DNA of 64,000 nucleotides. Source: Arthrobacter_H rhombi (lineage in GTDB: Bacteria; Actinomycetota; Actinomycetes; Actinomycetales; Micrococcaceae). A program made the translations under genes and the position numbers. Location of the stretch: NCBI RefSeq assembly GCF_039526245.1, contig NZ_BAAAIV010000010.1, positions 186,001 through 250,000 of the forward strand. Reading direction: 5' to 3'. The stretch's first letter is position 1. The number at the start of each line of letters is the position of its first letter. The notes beneath the pieces are model-generated. The model searched no databases. It saw only the letters and a program-made list of their open reading frames with translations, and was not told the origin of the DNA. Shown here piece after piece: positions 42,656-50,671 of the stretch.

Positions 42656-42821
42656 GCGAAGGCGGTCAGGTCAGGGCGGCCGAAGCCGGCCGGCGGGGTA
42701 GCGTCGGTCACGTCGAGGTCTTTCGGATGGATGGCGTAGGAACCTCCATCGTCGGGAGACCTCGACGTCTATCTGCGGACCGACGCGGCCGGCCGACCTA
42801 CACCCTCATCTGGGAAGAGCC
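42656..42821 (-). mobile_element. ISL3 remnant, one end only
   Basis: These 166 bases repeat the right end of the intact ISL3 element (40402-40567) with few differences, in the same orientation, including the first 15-20 codons of the transposase and the terminal repeat GGCTCTTCCCAGATGAGGG (read on the minus strand, ending at 42821). The rest of the element is gone. Together with the intact copy it brackets the tRNA fragment and the monooxygenase/AraC pair. Confidence 0.8.
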
Positions 42822-43035
42822 GGTTTCAGCTGAGTTTGGGATGGCTGCTCGAATGTGCCTTCGATCAGGGTCCGGGGCCGTCCGCGCACAGTCGATCGCT
42901 TCATGGCATTCGTTGGATGCTCGTCGCTCGGGACCACGGTCCGCGGTCGCATATCCACGGGAAGACGTAGGTAGCCAACACCGTCAAACACGGGGCGATC
43001 ATCGACCGGCAATGAGGAGGCGGGCGCCCGCGTCC
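42822..43035. other. Gap with no gene recognised
   Basis: GC-rich DNA between the ISL3 remnant and the sortase fragment. No frame with recognisable content or terminator was seen on either strand. Confidence 0.4.
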
Positions 43036-43287
43036 TTAACATCCGCTGGCGAGGTAAGCGCTCCGGCTTCCGCCGCTGCCGGGTCGTCGAACCTTCGGGC
43101 CACGAACCAGCAATCGCTGGGTGGTCAGGCCGGTTGGTGTACACGCCACCAGGATCAGGCAGTCAGTGTTGGGTTCTTGGCGGAGAGCTTCCGCTTCGTC
43201 CGGCTCCACGGTCAGGATCTGGTCGACCTCGCAGTACTGGACTTCGTCCAGGACGGTCACGGAGAAGACGTCCCCTTGAACGAGTTT
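43036..43287 (-). pseudogene. Class C sortase, C-terminal fragment
   Basis: The frame gives about 84 residues beginning right after an in-frame stop: KLVQGDVFSVTVLDEVQY, then EVDQILTVEPDEAEAL, and the catalytic block LILVACTPTGLTTQRLLVRG with Cys and Arg of the sortase active site. This matches only the C-terminal third of a pilin-type (class C) sortase; the catalytic His region and membrane anchors are absent upstream. No pilin gene is nearby. A decayed remnant of an imported pilus or surface-protein locus. Confidence 0.72.
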
Positions 43288-43433
43288 TCAGAGGTTCATG
43301 AACAAAGTTGCGTCTGAGTCGATGTACTTCGTCGATCCTCAACTTGCCTCCAAGTGGCCCCGCCCGTTGCCTTTAAACACAGCGTGTGTGAATATCGTTT
43401 CATTATTGGTTGACGGCACTGCAAGCGGAGAAA

Positions 43434-43856
43434 ATGTCATACGGTCTCAAAGTACGAAAGCCGGCTGGGATTGTTGCGGTCGTGATTTCGGCTCTGTTGG
43501 CAGTTGGTCTGTTTGCGGGACCGGCAACCGCGGAACCCATTGCTCAACCGACCGAACCCACGGCACAAGCAATTTCCGTTGCTAGCAGTCCTGCCGGGAC
43601 GGCTGCTGCATACAAATGGGCACTCTTCGAAAGCAATATCGGTTCACAGGCGAAGTGCCAATCGTTGATGGCAAAAATGAAACCCGCCTACGGTCCTGAT
43701 TGTCTGTGGCGGTGCACGTCGTACTACACCGGTACCTGCCCATCGTATCTGCGATGGAATCTATGGAACGCAAACAAGAGCGGTGCGTGGTCGCCCCCTG
43801 CTGGATCGTTGTCTTTGGCTGAGGCTGGATCCGGCATCGAGACAGTGACCTGCTAA
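43434..43856 (+). CDS. Small secreted Cys-containing protein, unknown function
   Basis: A 140-aa protein with a clear Sec signal peptide (KVRKP, then a hydrophobic run, cleavage near PATA, residue 34). The mature part begins with a Pro/Thr-rich linker and then has a compact Trp/Tyr/Cys-rich domain: YKWALFESNIGSQAKCQSLM, PDCLWRCTSYYTGTC and a C-terminal VTC, five cysteines in all. I do not recognise the family. GCGGAG stands just before the ATG. GC content of this stretch is visibly lower than in neighbouring core genes. The next gene follows after 27 bases. Confidence 0.65.
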   Translation: MSYGLKVRKPAGIVAVVISALLAVGLFAGPATAEPIAQPTEPTAQAISVASSPAGTAAAYKWALFESNIGSQAKCQSLMAKMKPAYGPDCLWRCTSYYTGTCPSYLRWNLWNANKSGAWSPPAGSLSLAEAGSGIETVTC

Positions 43857-43883
43857 GCGCATTGAGTTGTTAAGGAGCCAGTT

Positions 43884-44345
43884 TTGGGGTTTCGTACAGT
43901 TCGAGGGCCGAGTGCGGAGCGGCTAAGTGAAGCAGTGGGTGCTCTCTTGTGCACCCATTGGCCCTCATCAGAATCCGAGCTCGCTCGCATATTGGAACGT
44001 CATGGTTGCCAGACGGTTGAGGGAAGCCGCAGCGCTCATGAAGAGGGGTTAGTCGAGTACGACTTCACCGCCAGGGAAAGTGACCTATCCGGTCAGTGGT
44101 ATATCGAAAATGGGGAGCTGGCCGCTATCGTCCTGACGTTCGGTGGCACCCGAGCGGAGATCTGGCAACACTTCGAGCGATACCGGGTGGGCTTCGAGAG
44201 ATCCTTTGGAGTGCCTCGCTATGAGAGCGGCAAATCAGGAGCACCCCGTCTAACGTGGGCCCGTTTAACACACGAATTGAGTCTCGATGCATACTGGTCC
44301 CAACCCGAGACTTCGATTCTCATGATGGCCCTTCAGCGTCGCTGA
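43884..44345 (+). CDS. Hypothetical protein, possible partner of the secreted protein
   Basis: A 153-aa soluble protein without signal peptide or membrane helix, probably started by TTG with AAGGAG seven bases upstream. It is rich in Glu, Arg, Trp and aromatic residues (VEYDFTARESDLSGQWYIENGELAAIVLTFGGT looks like a beta-rich core, residues 58-90). Family not recognised. Its position directly after a small secreted protein gene would suit an immunity or chaperone role, but this is inference. Confidence 0.6.
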   Translation: MGFRTVRGPSAERLSEAVGALLCTHWPSSESELARILERHGCQTVEGSRSAHEEGLVEYDFTARESDLSGQWYIENGELAAIVLTFGGTRAEIWQHFERYRVGFERSFGVPRYESGKSGAPRLTWARLTHELSLDAYWSQPETSILMMALQRR

Positions 44346-44356
44346 AGAAGATACTC

Positions 44357-44474
44357 CCATCGCATTGACGAGCGCGGGACGCCCGCCGAGCTGCGCGACG
44401 GCGACGGCCCGTTCGCCCGGTTGGCCCGCTCCCGGTCCCAGGCGGATGGATTGTCGTTGGGGATCAACCGGTAG
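44357..44474 (+). pseudogene. 3'-end fragment of an ABC exporter gene
   Basis: Translation gives RIDERGTPAELRDGDGPFAR then LARSRSQADGLSLGINR and stop, matching the C-terminus of the exporter encoded at 37221-39122. The first about 87 bases differ at about 18 positions from that gene by eye, mostly third codon positions; the last 27 are identical. Nothing of the gene lies upstream of 44357. Its stop overlaps the convergent 89-aa gene as a native arrangement would. Confidence 0.85.
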
Positions 44475-44480
44475 TTTCAG
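44448..44480. repeat. 33-bp direct repeat, right copy (island boundary)
   Basis: Identical to 39096-39128. Here the repeat is followed by CGGTGGGGGTAGCG, the coding end of the adjacent core gene, so this side appears to be the undisturbed chromosome. Confidence 0.8.
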
Positions 44481-44733
44481 CGGTGGGGGTAGCGTGTCGG
44501 CGGATCATCCCGCGGCCGACCATCGCTGCGCCGGCCAGAAGCATCAACACCGGGATGACATAGAGGCTCCCCGGCGGTTCCAGGTTGGCAGCGTTGCCGT
44601 CCTCCAAGAGCTGGGTCACCGGGAACATCTGGAGGGCAACGCCCAGCATTTGGATCGCGAAAAGCAGGACCAGCCCCGTGGCGACCCAGCCCAGACCGCG
44701 GTGGAGCATGACGTATTCAAGTGGTTTCCCCAT
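44464..44733 (-). CDS. Small membrane protein, unknown function
   Basis: An 89-aa protein with two predicted membrane helices (LGWVATGLVLLFAIQMLGVALQ broken at residues 13-33, and SLYVIPVLMLLAGAAMVGRG near 55-75) and a basic C-terminus. Start ATG 44733 was preferred to a 21-codon longer frame since the helix-1 region directly follows; no strong RBS is visible. It overlaps the ABC-exporter 3' fragment by 11 bases tail to tail. No family recognised. Confidence 0.55.
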   Translation of the reverse strand: MGKPLEYVMLHRGLGWVATGLVLLFAIQMLGVALQMFPVTQLLEDGNAANLEPPGSLYVIPVLMLLAGAAMVGRGMIRRHATPTAETTG

Positions 44734-44826
44734 GTCTGGAGCATAGCGGCCCGATTCTCGATACCGTCCCCGCGACGGCTCAACGTCTCCGTTCATCCGC
44801 TGATGCGTTGTTCCACCATTCGACGC

Positions 44827-45903
44827 CTAACCCAGTTGCACTGCACCCCAGCCGAGGGCCGCGATGAGTGTCCACGACAGCAATGCCACCAGCAGGGCCC
44901 GCCATCCGGTCCGTACGAGCTGGCCCAGCCGCACCGCAGTACCCAGGCCGAAGAGCGCCATGGCCAGCAGCGCTGTTTGCACGGTATCCGCAGCGTCGGT
45001 GACCGGTTCCGGGAGCGGAATAAAGGTGCGGATCAGCACGGCGCAGATGAAACCTGCGACAAAGAGCGGCACGATCGGCGGCTGCTTGCCTCCGGCGGTG
45101 GGGTCACCCTCGCGTTTGCGCATGACGACCGAGGTGATGGCCACCATGGGGGCGAGCATGAGCACGCGGGTCAGCTTGACGACGATGGCGATCGCGAGCG
45201 CTGCGGGACCGGCGATCTGGGCGGTGGCGACCACCTGGCCGACGTCGTGCACGCTTGCCCCGACCCAGTGCCCGAACTGCAGCGAGTTGAGGCCGAGTGG
45301 GTGCCACAGCAGGGGAAGCACGGCGATGGCCAGTGTTCCGCAGAGCGTCACGAGCGCAACAGGAGTGGCGGTTTCCTCGTCCTTCGACTTCACGACGTGG
45401 CTCATCGCACCGATGGCCGACGCGCCACAAATCGAGAAGCCGGTCGCGATCAGCAAGGGCTGGTGGCCAGGCAGCCCGAACAGGCGGCCGAGCCAGAGCG
45501 TCACGACGAAAGTGATCACCAGGACGGCGATGACGGTGACAACCGAGATCCAGCCGAGGTGGGCAATGTCGACGAGGCTCAGCTTGAGGCCGAGCAGGAC
45601 GATGCCCAGCCGCATGAACTTCTTGGCGGCCAGGCTCAATCCCGGGGCGAGGATGCCAGTGAGCGCCCCGCGGGCAGACGGAAGCTGTGCGACCAGGATG
45701 CCCAGGGCAACGGAGGCGGTGAGCAGCGGGACGGCCGGCACGACCGTGTGGATGCCCCAAGCGAGCAGGGCTGCTGCCCCTGCGACTCCGACGCCGGGCA
45801 ACCAGGCTGGCGACCCTCCAGCGCGGACGCGGTCGGGGGGCTGCTGTCCGTGATGCGTGGCAACGGAGCGTGGGAGATCGGGGCGGTCATCTGCTGGGTT
45901 CAC
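44827..45903 (-). CDS. YeiH-family putative sulfate exporter
   Basis: A 358-aa membrane protein of about ten helices: LSLAAKKFMRLGIVLLGLKLSL, GFSICGASAIGAMSHVV, GTLAIAVLPLLWHPLGL and GASVHDVGQVVATA are hallmark blocks of the YeiH/PSE family (PF03601). Members are named putative sulfate exporters on limited evidence. The GTG start at 45903 gives the usual length; the open frame upstream overlaps the divergent LysR gene. The LysR-type neighbour is arranged as in the yeiE-yeiH pair of enterobacteria. Confidence 0.87.
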   Translation of the reverse strand: MNPADDRPDLPRSVATHHGQQPPDRVRAGGSPAWLPGVGVAGAAALLAWGIHTVVPAVPLLTASVALGILVAQLPSARGALTGILAPGLSLAAKKFMRLGIVLLGLKLSLVDIAHLGWISVVTVIAVLVITFVVTLWLGRLFGLPGHQPLLIATGFSICGASAIGAMSHVVKSKDEETATPVALVTLCGTLAIAVLPLLWHPLGLNSLQFGHWVGASVHDVGQVVATAQIAGPAALAIAIVVKLTRVLMLAPMVAITSVVMRKREGDPTAGGKQPPIVPLFVAGFICAVLIRTFIPLPEPVTDAADTVQTALLAMALFGLGTAVRLGQLVRTGWRALLVALLSWTLIAALGWGAVQLG

Positions 45904-45960
45904 AGAGACTACTCTCGCGCAGGCGGCCGGGCCGTGGTAGTCGGCGTAAGGTTGGCGGGA

Positions 45961-45977
45961 TACAAGCGAAAGTTGTA
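45961..45977. promoter_or_regulatory. Candidate LysR box between yeiH-like and lysR-like genes
   Basis: TACAAGCGAAAGTTGTA is a 17-base T-N-A palindrome with 5-bp perfect arms in the 85-base divergent promoter region, 11 bases before the proposed LysR start. Suits autoregulation and activation of the exporter gene. Confidence 0.5.
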
Positions 45978-45988
45978 GGTAACGTATT

Positions 45989-46927
45989 TTGCTCGGTCCG
46001 CACGTGCCTGATCTTGCAGGCTTGGAACTACTGGTGACTGTCGACGAGCTCGGCAGCCTGACTCGGGTTGCCGCACGCCTCGGGGTATCCCAGCAAGCTG
46101 TCTCCTCGCGGATTCGGTCTCTGGAAGGCCAGATGGGGGCGACCCTCATATCCCGGTCTCCGCGAGGGTCGACACTCACCGAAACGGGTGTCATGATCAC
46201 GGGCTGGGCCGCCGACGTGCTCGCCGCCGCCGAGCGGTTGGAAGCCGGCATCGAATCGATCCGCACGCAGTCACTGCGCCAACTCGACGTCGCCGCGAGT
46301 CTGACCATCGCGGAGTACCTCCTGCCGCGTTGGCTGGTCACCCTGCGCTCCAGACAAGAAGCTGCCGGTCAGGTGCCGACGCGCATCGGACTCAGCGCCG
46401 TCAACAGCGAAGCGGTGATCGCCCTGGTCCGGGATGGAACGGTACCGCTCGGCTTTATTGAAACTCCTGACATCCCCTCGGACCTGCGTGCCGCGACCTT
46501 GGGTAGTGACACCTTGATGGTTGCCGTGTCCCCGACTCATGCGTGGGCACGACGGCGGAAGCCCATCACGGCGAGGGAACTAGCCGAGACGCCGCCGATT
46601 ACCCGCGAAGAGGGCTCGGGTACCCGAAAGGCCTTGGAGTACTTGTTCGAGGAGCTCGACGGGGTCGCTGGCACGATCGCGTCACCCCGCGTCGAGCTCT
46701 CCAGCACTGCCGTGGTCAGGACGGCTATCGCCTCCGGTGTGGCGCCCGGTGTTCTCAGTTCCCTGGCGATTTCCGACGATCTGGCGCTCAGGCGCCTGGT
46801 CGCCGTCGAAACGACCGGAATCCAGCTGACGAGGAACCTGTCCGCAGTGTGGTCGGATGGTCCGCGCCCCTCGCAAACGCCAGCACAGGACTTGATAGCG
46901 ATTGCCCGACGGGCCCTCGCCCACTAA
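45989..46927 (+). CDS. LysR-family transcriptional regulator
   Basis: A 312-aa LTTR. HTH at residues 15-60 (LTRVAARLGVSQQAVSSRIRSLEGQMGATLISR split over 24-56) and a type-2 periplasmic-binding-fold effector domain with LPLGF.ETPDIPSDL and ASGVAPGVLSSLAI. Start taken as TTG 45989; a GTG four codons later is an alternative. Divergent from the YeiH-type exporter gene, it probably controls that gene in response to sulfite or a related sulfur compound, as YeiE does; that ligand is inference. Confidence 0.83.
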   Translation: MLGPHVPDLAGLELLVTVDELGSLTRVAARLGVSQQAVSSRIRSLEGQMGATLISRSPRGSTLTETGVMITGWAADVLAAAERLEAGIESIRTQSLRQLDVAASLTIAEYLLPRWLVTLRSRQEAAGQVPTRIGLSAVNSEAVIALVRDGTVPLGFIETPDIPSDLRAATLGSDTLMVAVSPTHAWARRRKPITARELAETPPITREEGSGTRKALEYLFEELDGVAGTIASPRVELSSTAVVRTAIASGVAPGVLSSLAISDDLALRRLVAVETTGIQLTRNLSAVWSDGPRPSQTPAQDLIAIARRALAH

Positions 46928-46960
46928 ACGGCTCGGAACCCAAGGACCAGAAAAACGCGC

Positions 46961-47659
46961 TCAGCCCTTGTTGACCAGCCAAATCGCCGCGGCCGCTTCA
47001 CGTGGCAGCGAAGCCAACTCACCGTCGTCGTACTCGAGGAAGAGCAATTCGGAATTGGCGTCGCGGATTCGCACGGTGACGACGGACCCGGGGCCCAGAC
47101 CGTGGCCGGCGAGCAAGCGCAGAATAGCCGGATCGTCATCGGAGATGCGCGTGACCTCGTAGCTGCCGGGGGCGGCATCGGGGAGGTTCACCGCGTGCTC
47201 CGGGTGGGGCGAGGTGCCGTCCGCCGCGGGGATCGGGTCTCCGTGGGGGTCGCGGTCCGGGTGGCCCAGGAGGGCGTCGATGCGCTCGATCATGGTTTCG
47301 GAGACCGCATGCTCGAGGTTCTCCGCCTCGTCGTGCACTTCCTCCCACGAGTAGCCGAGGGTGCGTACGAGGAACGATTCGATGAGCCGGTGCTTGCGGA
47401 CCATGGCCACCGCGTGGCGTTCGCCGGCCGGAGTGAGTCGGACCGGCTTGTAGGGTTCGTGGCTGACCAGGCCCTGCGCGGTGAGGCGGCGAATGGTGTC
47501 CGAGACGTTGGCCGCTGTGGTGCCGAAGCGTTCGGCCAGCGCCTTGCCGGTGATGGGCGCGCCTCCCCATTCGGTGGCGGACCAGATGGCCTTGAGGAAA
47601 TCCTCGGCAACCCGGCTGATGCCCTCGGCCGGCGGACTGGCAGACGGGCGGGGTGCCAT
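46961..47659 (-). CDS. mntR: DtxR-family metal-dependent regulator, MntR type
   Basis: A 232-aa regulator: winged helix (ITGKALAERFGTTAANVSDTIRRLTAQGLVSHEP, 38-70), dimerisation/metal region with HRLIESFLVRTLGYSWEEVHDEAENLEHAVS (93-125; Glu and His ligands) and a C-terminal SH3-like domain (about 150-232). It follows mntH directly with a TGATG junction, so its likely metal is manganese and its target the operator before mntH. The frame extends 364 codons further upstream inside mntH, which is a shadow. Confidence 0.88.
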   Translation of the reverse strand: MAPRPSASPPAEGISRVAEDFLKAIWSATEWGGAPITGKALAERFGTTAANVSDTIRRLTAQGLVSHEPYKPVRLTPAGERHAVAMVRKHRLIESFLVRTLGYSWEEVHDEAENLEHAVSETMIERIDALLGHPDRDPHGDPIPAADGTSPHPEHAVNLPDAAPGSYEVTRISDDDPAILRLLAGHGLGPGSVVTVRIRDANSELLFLEYDDGELASLPREAAAAIWLVNKG

Positions 47660-48903
47660 CAGGTGGCTCCTGTGACGGTGAGGTAGATGAGCAGCAGGTT
47701 CAGCGCGACGATCGCGACGGTGATGGCCCACGCGAAGACCTGGGTGGCGGGGGGGTTGGCGTTCGTGCCCATGAGCGAGCGCAGGCCCGTATAACGGACC
47801 AAGGGAACCAGAGCGAAGGGGATGCCCACCGAGAGGAACACCTGGCTGAGTACCAAGGCCCACGTCGGGTCCACGCCGACGGACAGGATGATGATCGCGG
47901 GGATCAGCGTCACCAAGCGGCGCGCCAGCAACGGGATCCGCCGGTGCAGCAGCCCCGACATGATCGCCGAACCGGCATAGCAGCCGACCGAGGTGGAGGC
48001 CAGGCCCGACGCCAGCAGACCCACCCCGAAGACGACGCCGATGAACGGCCCCAGCGCATCGACGATGGCCGCGTGCGCGCCCTGGATGGAGTCGGTCCCC
48101 TCGACGCCGCGCAGGCTCGTGGCAGCCAGCAGCAGCATGGCGATGTTGACGGAGCCGGCGACGACGAGGGCCAGCCCGACATCCCAACGGTTCGCGCGCA
48201 GGAGACGTTTCAGCCCGGTCGGGGTGTGACCGCCCCCGTGGCGGTCGCGGGAGAGCGAGGAGTGCAGGTAGATGGCGTGCGGCATGACGGTGGCACCGAG
48301 CATCCCGGCGGCCAGCAGGACCGTTCCGGCCCCCTCGAACCGCGGGACCAATCCGCCGGCTGCGGCGCCCCAGTCCGTCGGGCTGACGAACAGACCAGCA
48401 ACGAAGCCGATGGTGATCAGCACCAGCAGGGCCATGATGACCAATTCGAACGGGCGTTGGCCGTGTCGCGACTGGATGGCCAGCAGGACCATGGACACGA
48501 TGCCGACCAGCAGCCCGCCGAGGGGGAGCGGCAGGCCGAAGAGGATCTGCAGGGCGATGGCGCCGCCGATGACCTCGGCCAGGTCGGTGGCCATGGCGAT
48601 GAGTTCGGCCTGGCCCCAGAACGCCAGCCGGCCGGTGCGGGGCAGTCGCTCGCCGAGAAGCTCGGGCAGCGACTTCCCGGTCACCAGGCCCAGTTTGGCG
48701 GAGAGGTACTGGATCATGACGGCCATGACGTTGGCCACCACCAGTACCCACACCAGCAGGTAGCCGTGCTGGGCGCCGGCGGTCAGGTTCGCGGCGACGT
48801 TGCCGGGGTCCACATAGGCGATGGCCGCCACAAAGGCAGGTCCCAGCAGCCAGATGAGCCGGCGTTGGGGCCGGCCCTGCCGTTCGATGACCGTGGTCGC
48901 CAT
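47659..48903 (-). CDS. mntH: NRAMP-family Mn(II)/H+ symporter MntH
   Basis: A 414-aa NRAMP transporter with eleven helices. The helix-1 metal site DPGNVAAN (D32, N35) and the helix-6 site ATVMPHAIYLHSSL are both intact, which fits Mn(II) or Fe(II) import driven by protons. Start ATG 48903 with AAGGAGG upstream; a 58-codon extension is non-conserved. Transcription is controlled by a perfect MntR-type palindrome 26 bases upstream, and mntR is the second gene, giving a self-limiting Mn uptake operon. Confidence 0.93.
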   Translation of the reverse strand: MATTVIERQGRPQRRLIWLLGPAFVAAIAYVDPGNVAANLTAGAQHGYLLVWVLVVANVMAVMIQYLSAKLGLVTGKSLPELLGERLPRTGRLAFWGQAELIAMATDLAEVIGGAIALQILFGLPLPLGGLLVGIVSMVLLAIQSRHGQRPFELVIMALLVLITIGFVAGLFVSPTDWGAAAGGLVPRFEGAGTVLLAAGMLGATVMPHAIYLHSSLSRDRHGGGHTPTGLKRLLRANRWDVGLALVVAGSVNIAMLLLAATSLRGVEGTDSIQGAHAAIVDALGPFIGVVFGVGLLASGLASTSVGCYAGSAIMSGLLHRRIPLLARRLVTLIPAIIILSVGVDPTWALVLSQVFLSVGIPFALVPLVRYTGLRSLMGTNANPPATQVFAWAITVAIVALNLLLIYLTVTGAT

Positions 48904-48928
48904 GGCCCTCCTTCGTCGTCGTCGAGAA

Positions 48929-48948
48929 AAGTTAAGACACCTTAACTT
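48929..48948 (-). promoter_or_regulatory. MntR-type operator before mntH
   Basis: AAGTTAAG-ACAC-CTTAACTT is a perfect 8-bp inverted repeat with a 4-base centre, 25 bases before the mntH start. Placement in front of the mntH-mntR operon makes it the probable MntR binding site. Confidence 0.7.
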
Positions 48949-49006
48949 AGCGCGGAAGGTGACCATCGGCCAGCCACGCTTCATCGGCCCGGCGTAGGCT
49001 GGCTTC

Positions 49007-50119
49007 ATGAGCGAGAACCAGCACTCCACCCGTGGCGCGTACGTGACACCGGGACAGGAATTCACCCGGGATACCAACTACATCGATGACCGGATTGTCG
49101 CCGATCCCGAGGCCATCCGCGCCTCCACCGCCGAGCCCGGCGGATCGATCGGGAACCCCGACGCCGGACTCGCCGAGGGGGCACAGGCCTGGCCCGTCGA
49201 AGCAGGCCGCTACCGGCTCGTGGCCGCCCGCGCCTGCCCCTGGGCGAACCGCACGCTCATCGTCCGTCGCCTGCTCGGCCTCGAGGACGCCATCAGCATT
49301 GGCCTGCCGGGCCCGACCCATGACGCCCGTTCCTGGACCTTCGATCTGGACCCGGACGGACGTGACCCGGTACTGGGCACCGAACGGCTGCAGGAGAACT
49401 TCTTTGCCCGCTTCCCCGACTACCCGCGCGGCATCACGGTCCCGGCGATCGTCGACATCCCCACCGGCGGCGTCGTCACCAACGACTACCCGCAGATGAC
49501 CCTGGACTTCTCGACGCAGTGGAAGGAATTCCACCGCGAGGGCGCCCCGGACCTCATCCCTGCCGGTAGCTGGGAGGAGATGGCCCCGGTCATCAAACGG
49601 ATCTTCACCGAGGTCAACAACGGGGTCTACCGCTGCGGATTCGCCGGTTCCCAGGACGCCTACGATGCCGCCTACGACCGCCTCTTCACGGCGATGGACT
49701 GGCTGGAGGAGCGGCTGAGCGGTCAGCGCTACCTGATGGGTGACCACATCACCGAGGCCGACGTCCGCCTGTTCACCACGCTGGCTCGTTTCGACCCGGT
49801 CTACCACGGCCACTTCAAGGCCAACCGCAACAAGCTCGATGAGATGCCGGCCCTCTGGGCGTACGCCCGCGACCTGTTCCAGACGCCGGGCTTCGGGGAT
49901 ACGACCGACTTCGTGCAGATCAAGCAGCACTACTACATCGTGCACGAGGACATCAATCCCACCCAGTTCGTCCCGAAGGGCCCGGACCTGTCCAACTGGC
50001 TCGAGCCGCACGGCCGCGAATCCCTGGGTGGCTCGCCCTTCGGCAACGGAACGGCCCCCGGTCCGGTACGCGCCGGCGAAGAGGTCACCCCGGGACACAA
50101 CCCGTTGTACCCGGCCTAG
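49007..50119 (+). CDS. Xi-class glutathione S-transferase-like reductase
   Basis: A 370-aa protein of the ECM4/YqjG group. Active-site Cys C77 in ARACPWANRT, a thioredoxin-like N-domain with VPAIVDIPTGGVVTND, and a helical C-domain with YRCGFAGSQDAYD, YLMGDHITEADVRLFTTLARFDPVYHGHFK. In proteobacteria these reduce glutathionyl-hydroquinones; Micrococcales mostly use mycothiol, so the thiol partner here is probably mycothiol (inference). Convergent with the lipoprotein gene, 6 bases between stops. Confidence 0.87.
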   Translation: MSENQHSTRGAYVTPGQEFTRDTNYIDDRIVADPEAIRASTAEPGGSIGNPDAGLAEGAQAWPVEAGRYRLVAARACPWANRTLIVRRLLGLEDAISIGLPGPTHDARSWTFDLDPDGRDPVLGTERLQENFFARFPDYPRGITVPAIVDIPTGGVVTNDYPQMTLDFSTQWKEFHREGAPDLIPAGSWEEMAPVIKRIFTEVNNGVYRCGFAGSQDAYDAAYDRLFTAMDWLEERLSGQRYLMGDHITEADVRLFTTLARFDPVYHGHFKANRNKLDEMPALWAYARDLFQTPGFGDTTDFVQIKQHYYIVHEDINPTQFVPKGPDLSNWLEPHGRESLGGSPFGNGTAPGPVRAGEEVTPGHNPLYPA

Positions 50120-50125
50120 GCGGTC

Positions 50126-50593
50126 CTACGGGCTGGGCTCGGGAGACGGGATCGGTTTGAGGCCCTTGACGAACACGTTCCGGTGGAGCTGCTTCCAGCC
50201 AGCGGAGGTGAGGGTCGAGGCGTCGAATCTGTCGGGGACGAGCTGGACGGTGCCGAAGCTGATGCCCATCGCGTTGACGGGCATCCCGCCGCAACCAGTG
50301 AAATCATCCTCCGCGACGATGATGCAGACCCCGGGACGTGCAGGCATCGATTCGGTATCCTCTTCGTTGGCCGGGAGAGCCACATAGAACGAGTGGCCCT
50401 CCGCCCGGGCGGCAAACCGTGCTGTGCCCGGCTTGAACCCCGTAGCGTTGCTACCCGACGGCAAGGCATCGGCCTTCGTCGCGGGCTGCTCCAGCAGCTC
50501 GATCCCGGAGGCGGCATTCGAGGCCGAGCATCCGGACAGCAGTGGCAGCGAGAGCCCGGCGACCAACAGCGCGGACAGGCGGTTGACGTGCAT
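50126..50593 (-). CDS. Putative lipoprotein
   Basis: A 155-aa exported protein with lipobox LLSGC (C22), followed by a Ser/Ala linker. The mature part has a HSFYVALPANEEDT segment, a Cys pair (VCIIVAEDDFTGCGG) and ends in a Pro/Ser tail. No family recognised; similar small lipoproteins of Arthrobacter-like species are uncharacterised. ATG 50593 with a GGGGGGAT stretch upstream was chosen over a 16-codon extension because it places the signal peptide correctly. Confidence 0.65.
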   Translation of the reverse strand: MHVNRLSALLVAGLSLPLLSGCSASNAASGIELLEQPATKADALPSGSNATGFKPGTARFAARAEGHSFYVALPANEEDTESMPARPGVCIIVAEDDFTGCGGMPVNAMGISFGTVQLVPDRFDASTLTSAGWKQLHRNVFVKGLKPIPSPEPSP

Positions 50594-50671
50594 GTATCCC
50601 CCCAGAGGTTGTCGCATCACACGAGCGGCAGGAGCGCCCAAGCGACAGCCCCACGTGGCAGGATGGAAACC

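Noticed and set aside
47660..48751. 364-codon N-terminal extension of the mntR frame
   Set aside because: Lies entirely inside mntH in another frame; the DtxR fold starts at ATG 47659 with a TGATG junction.
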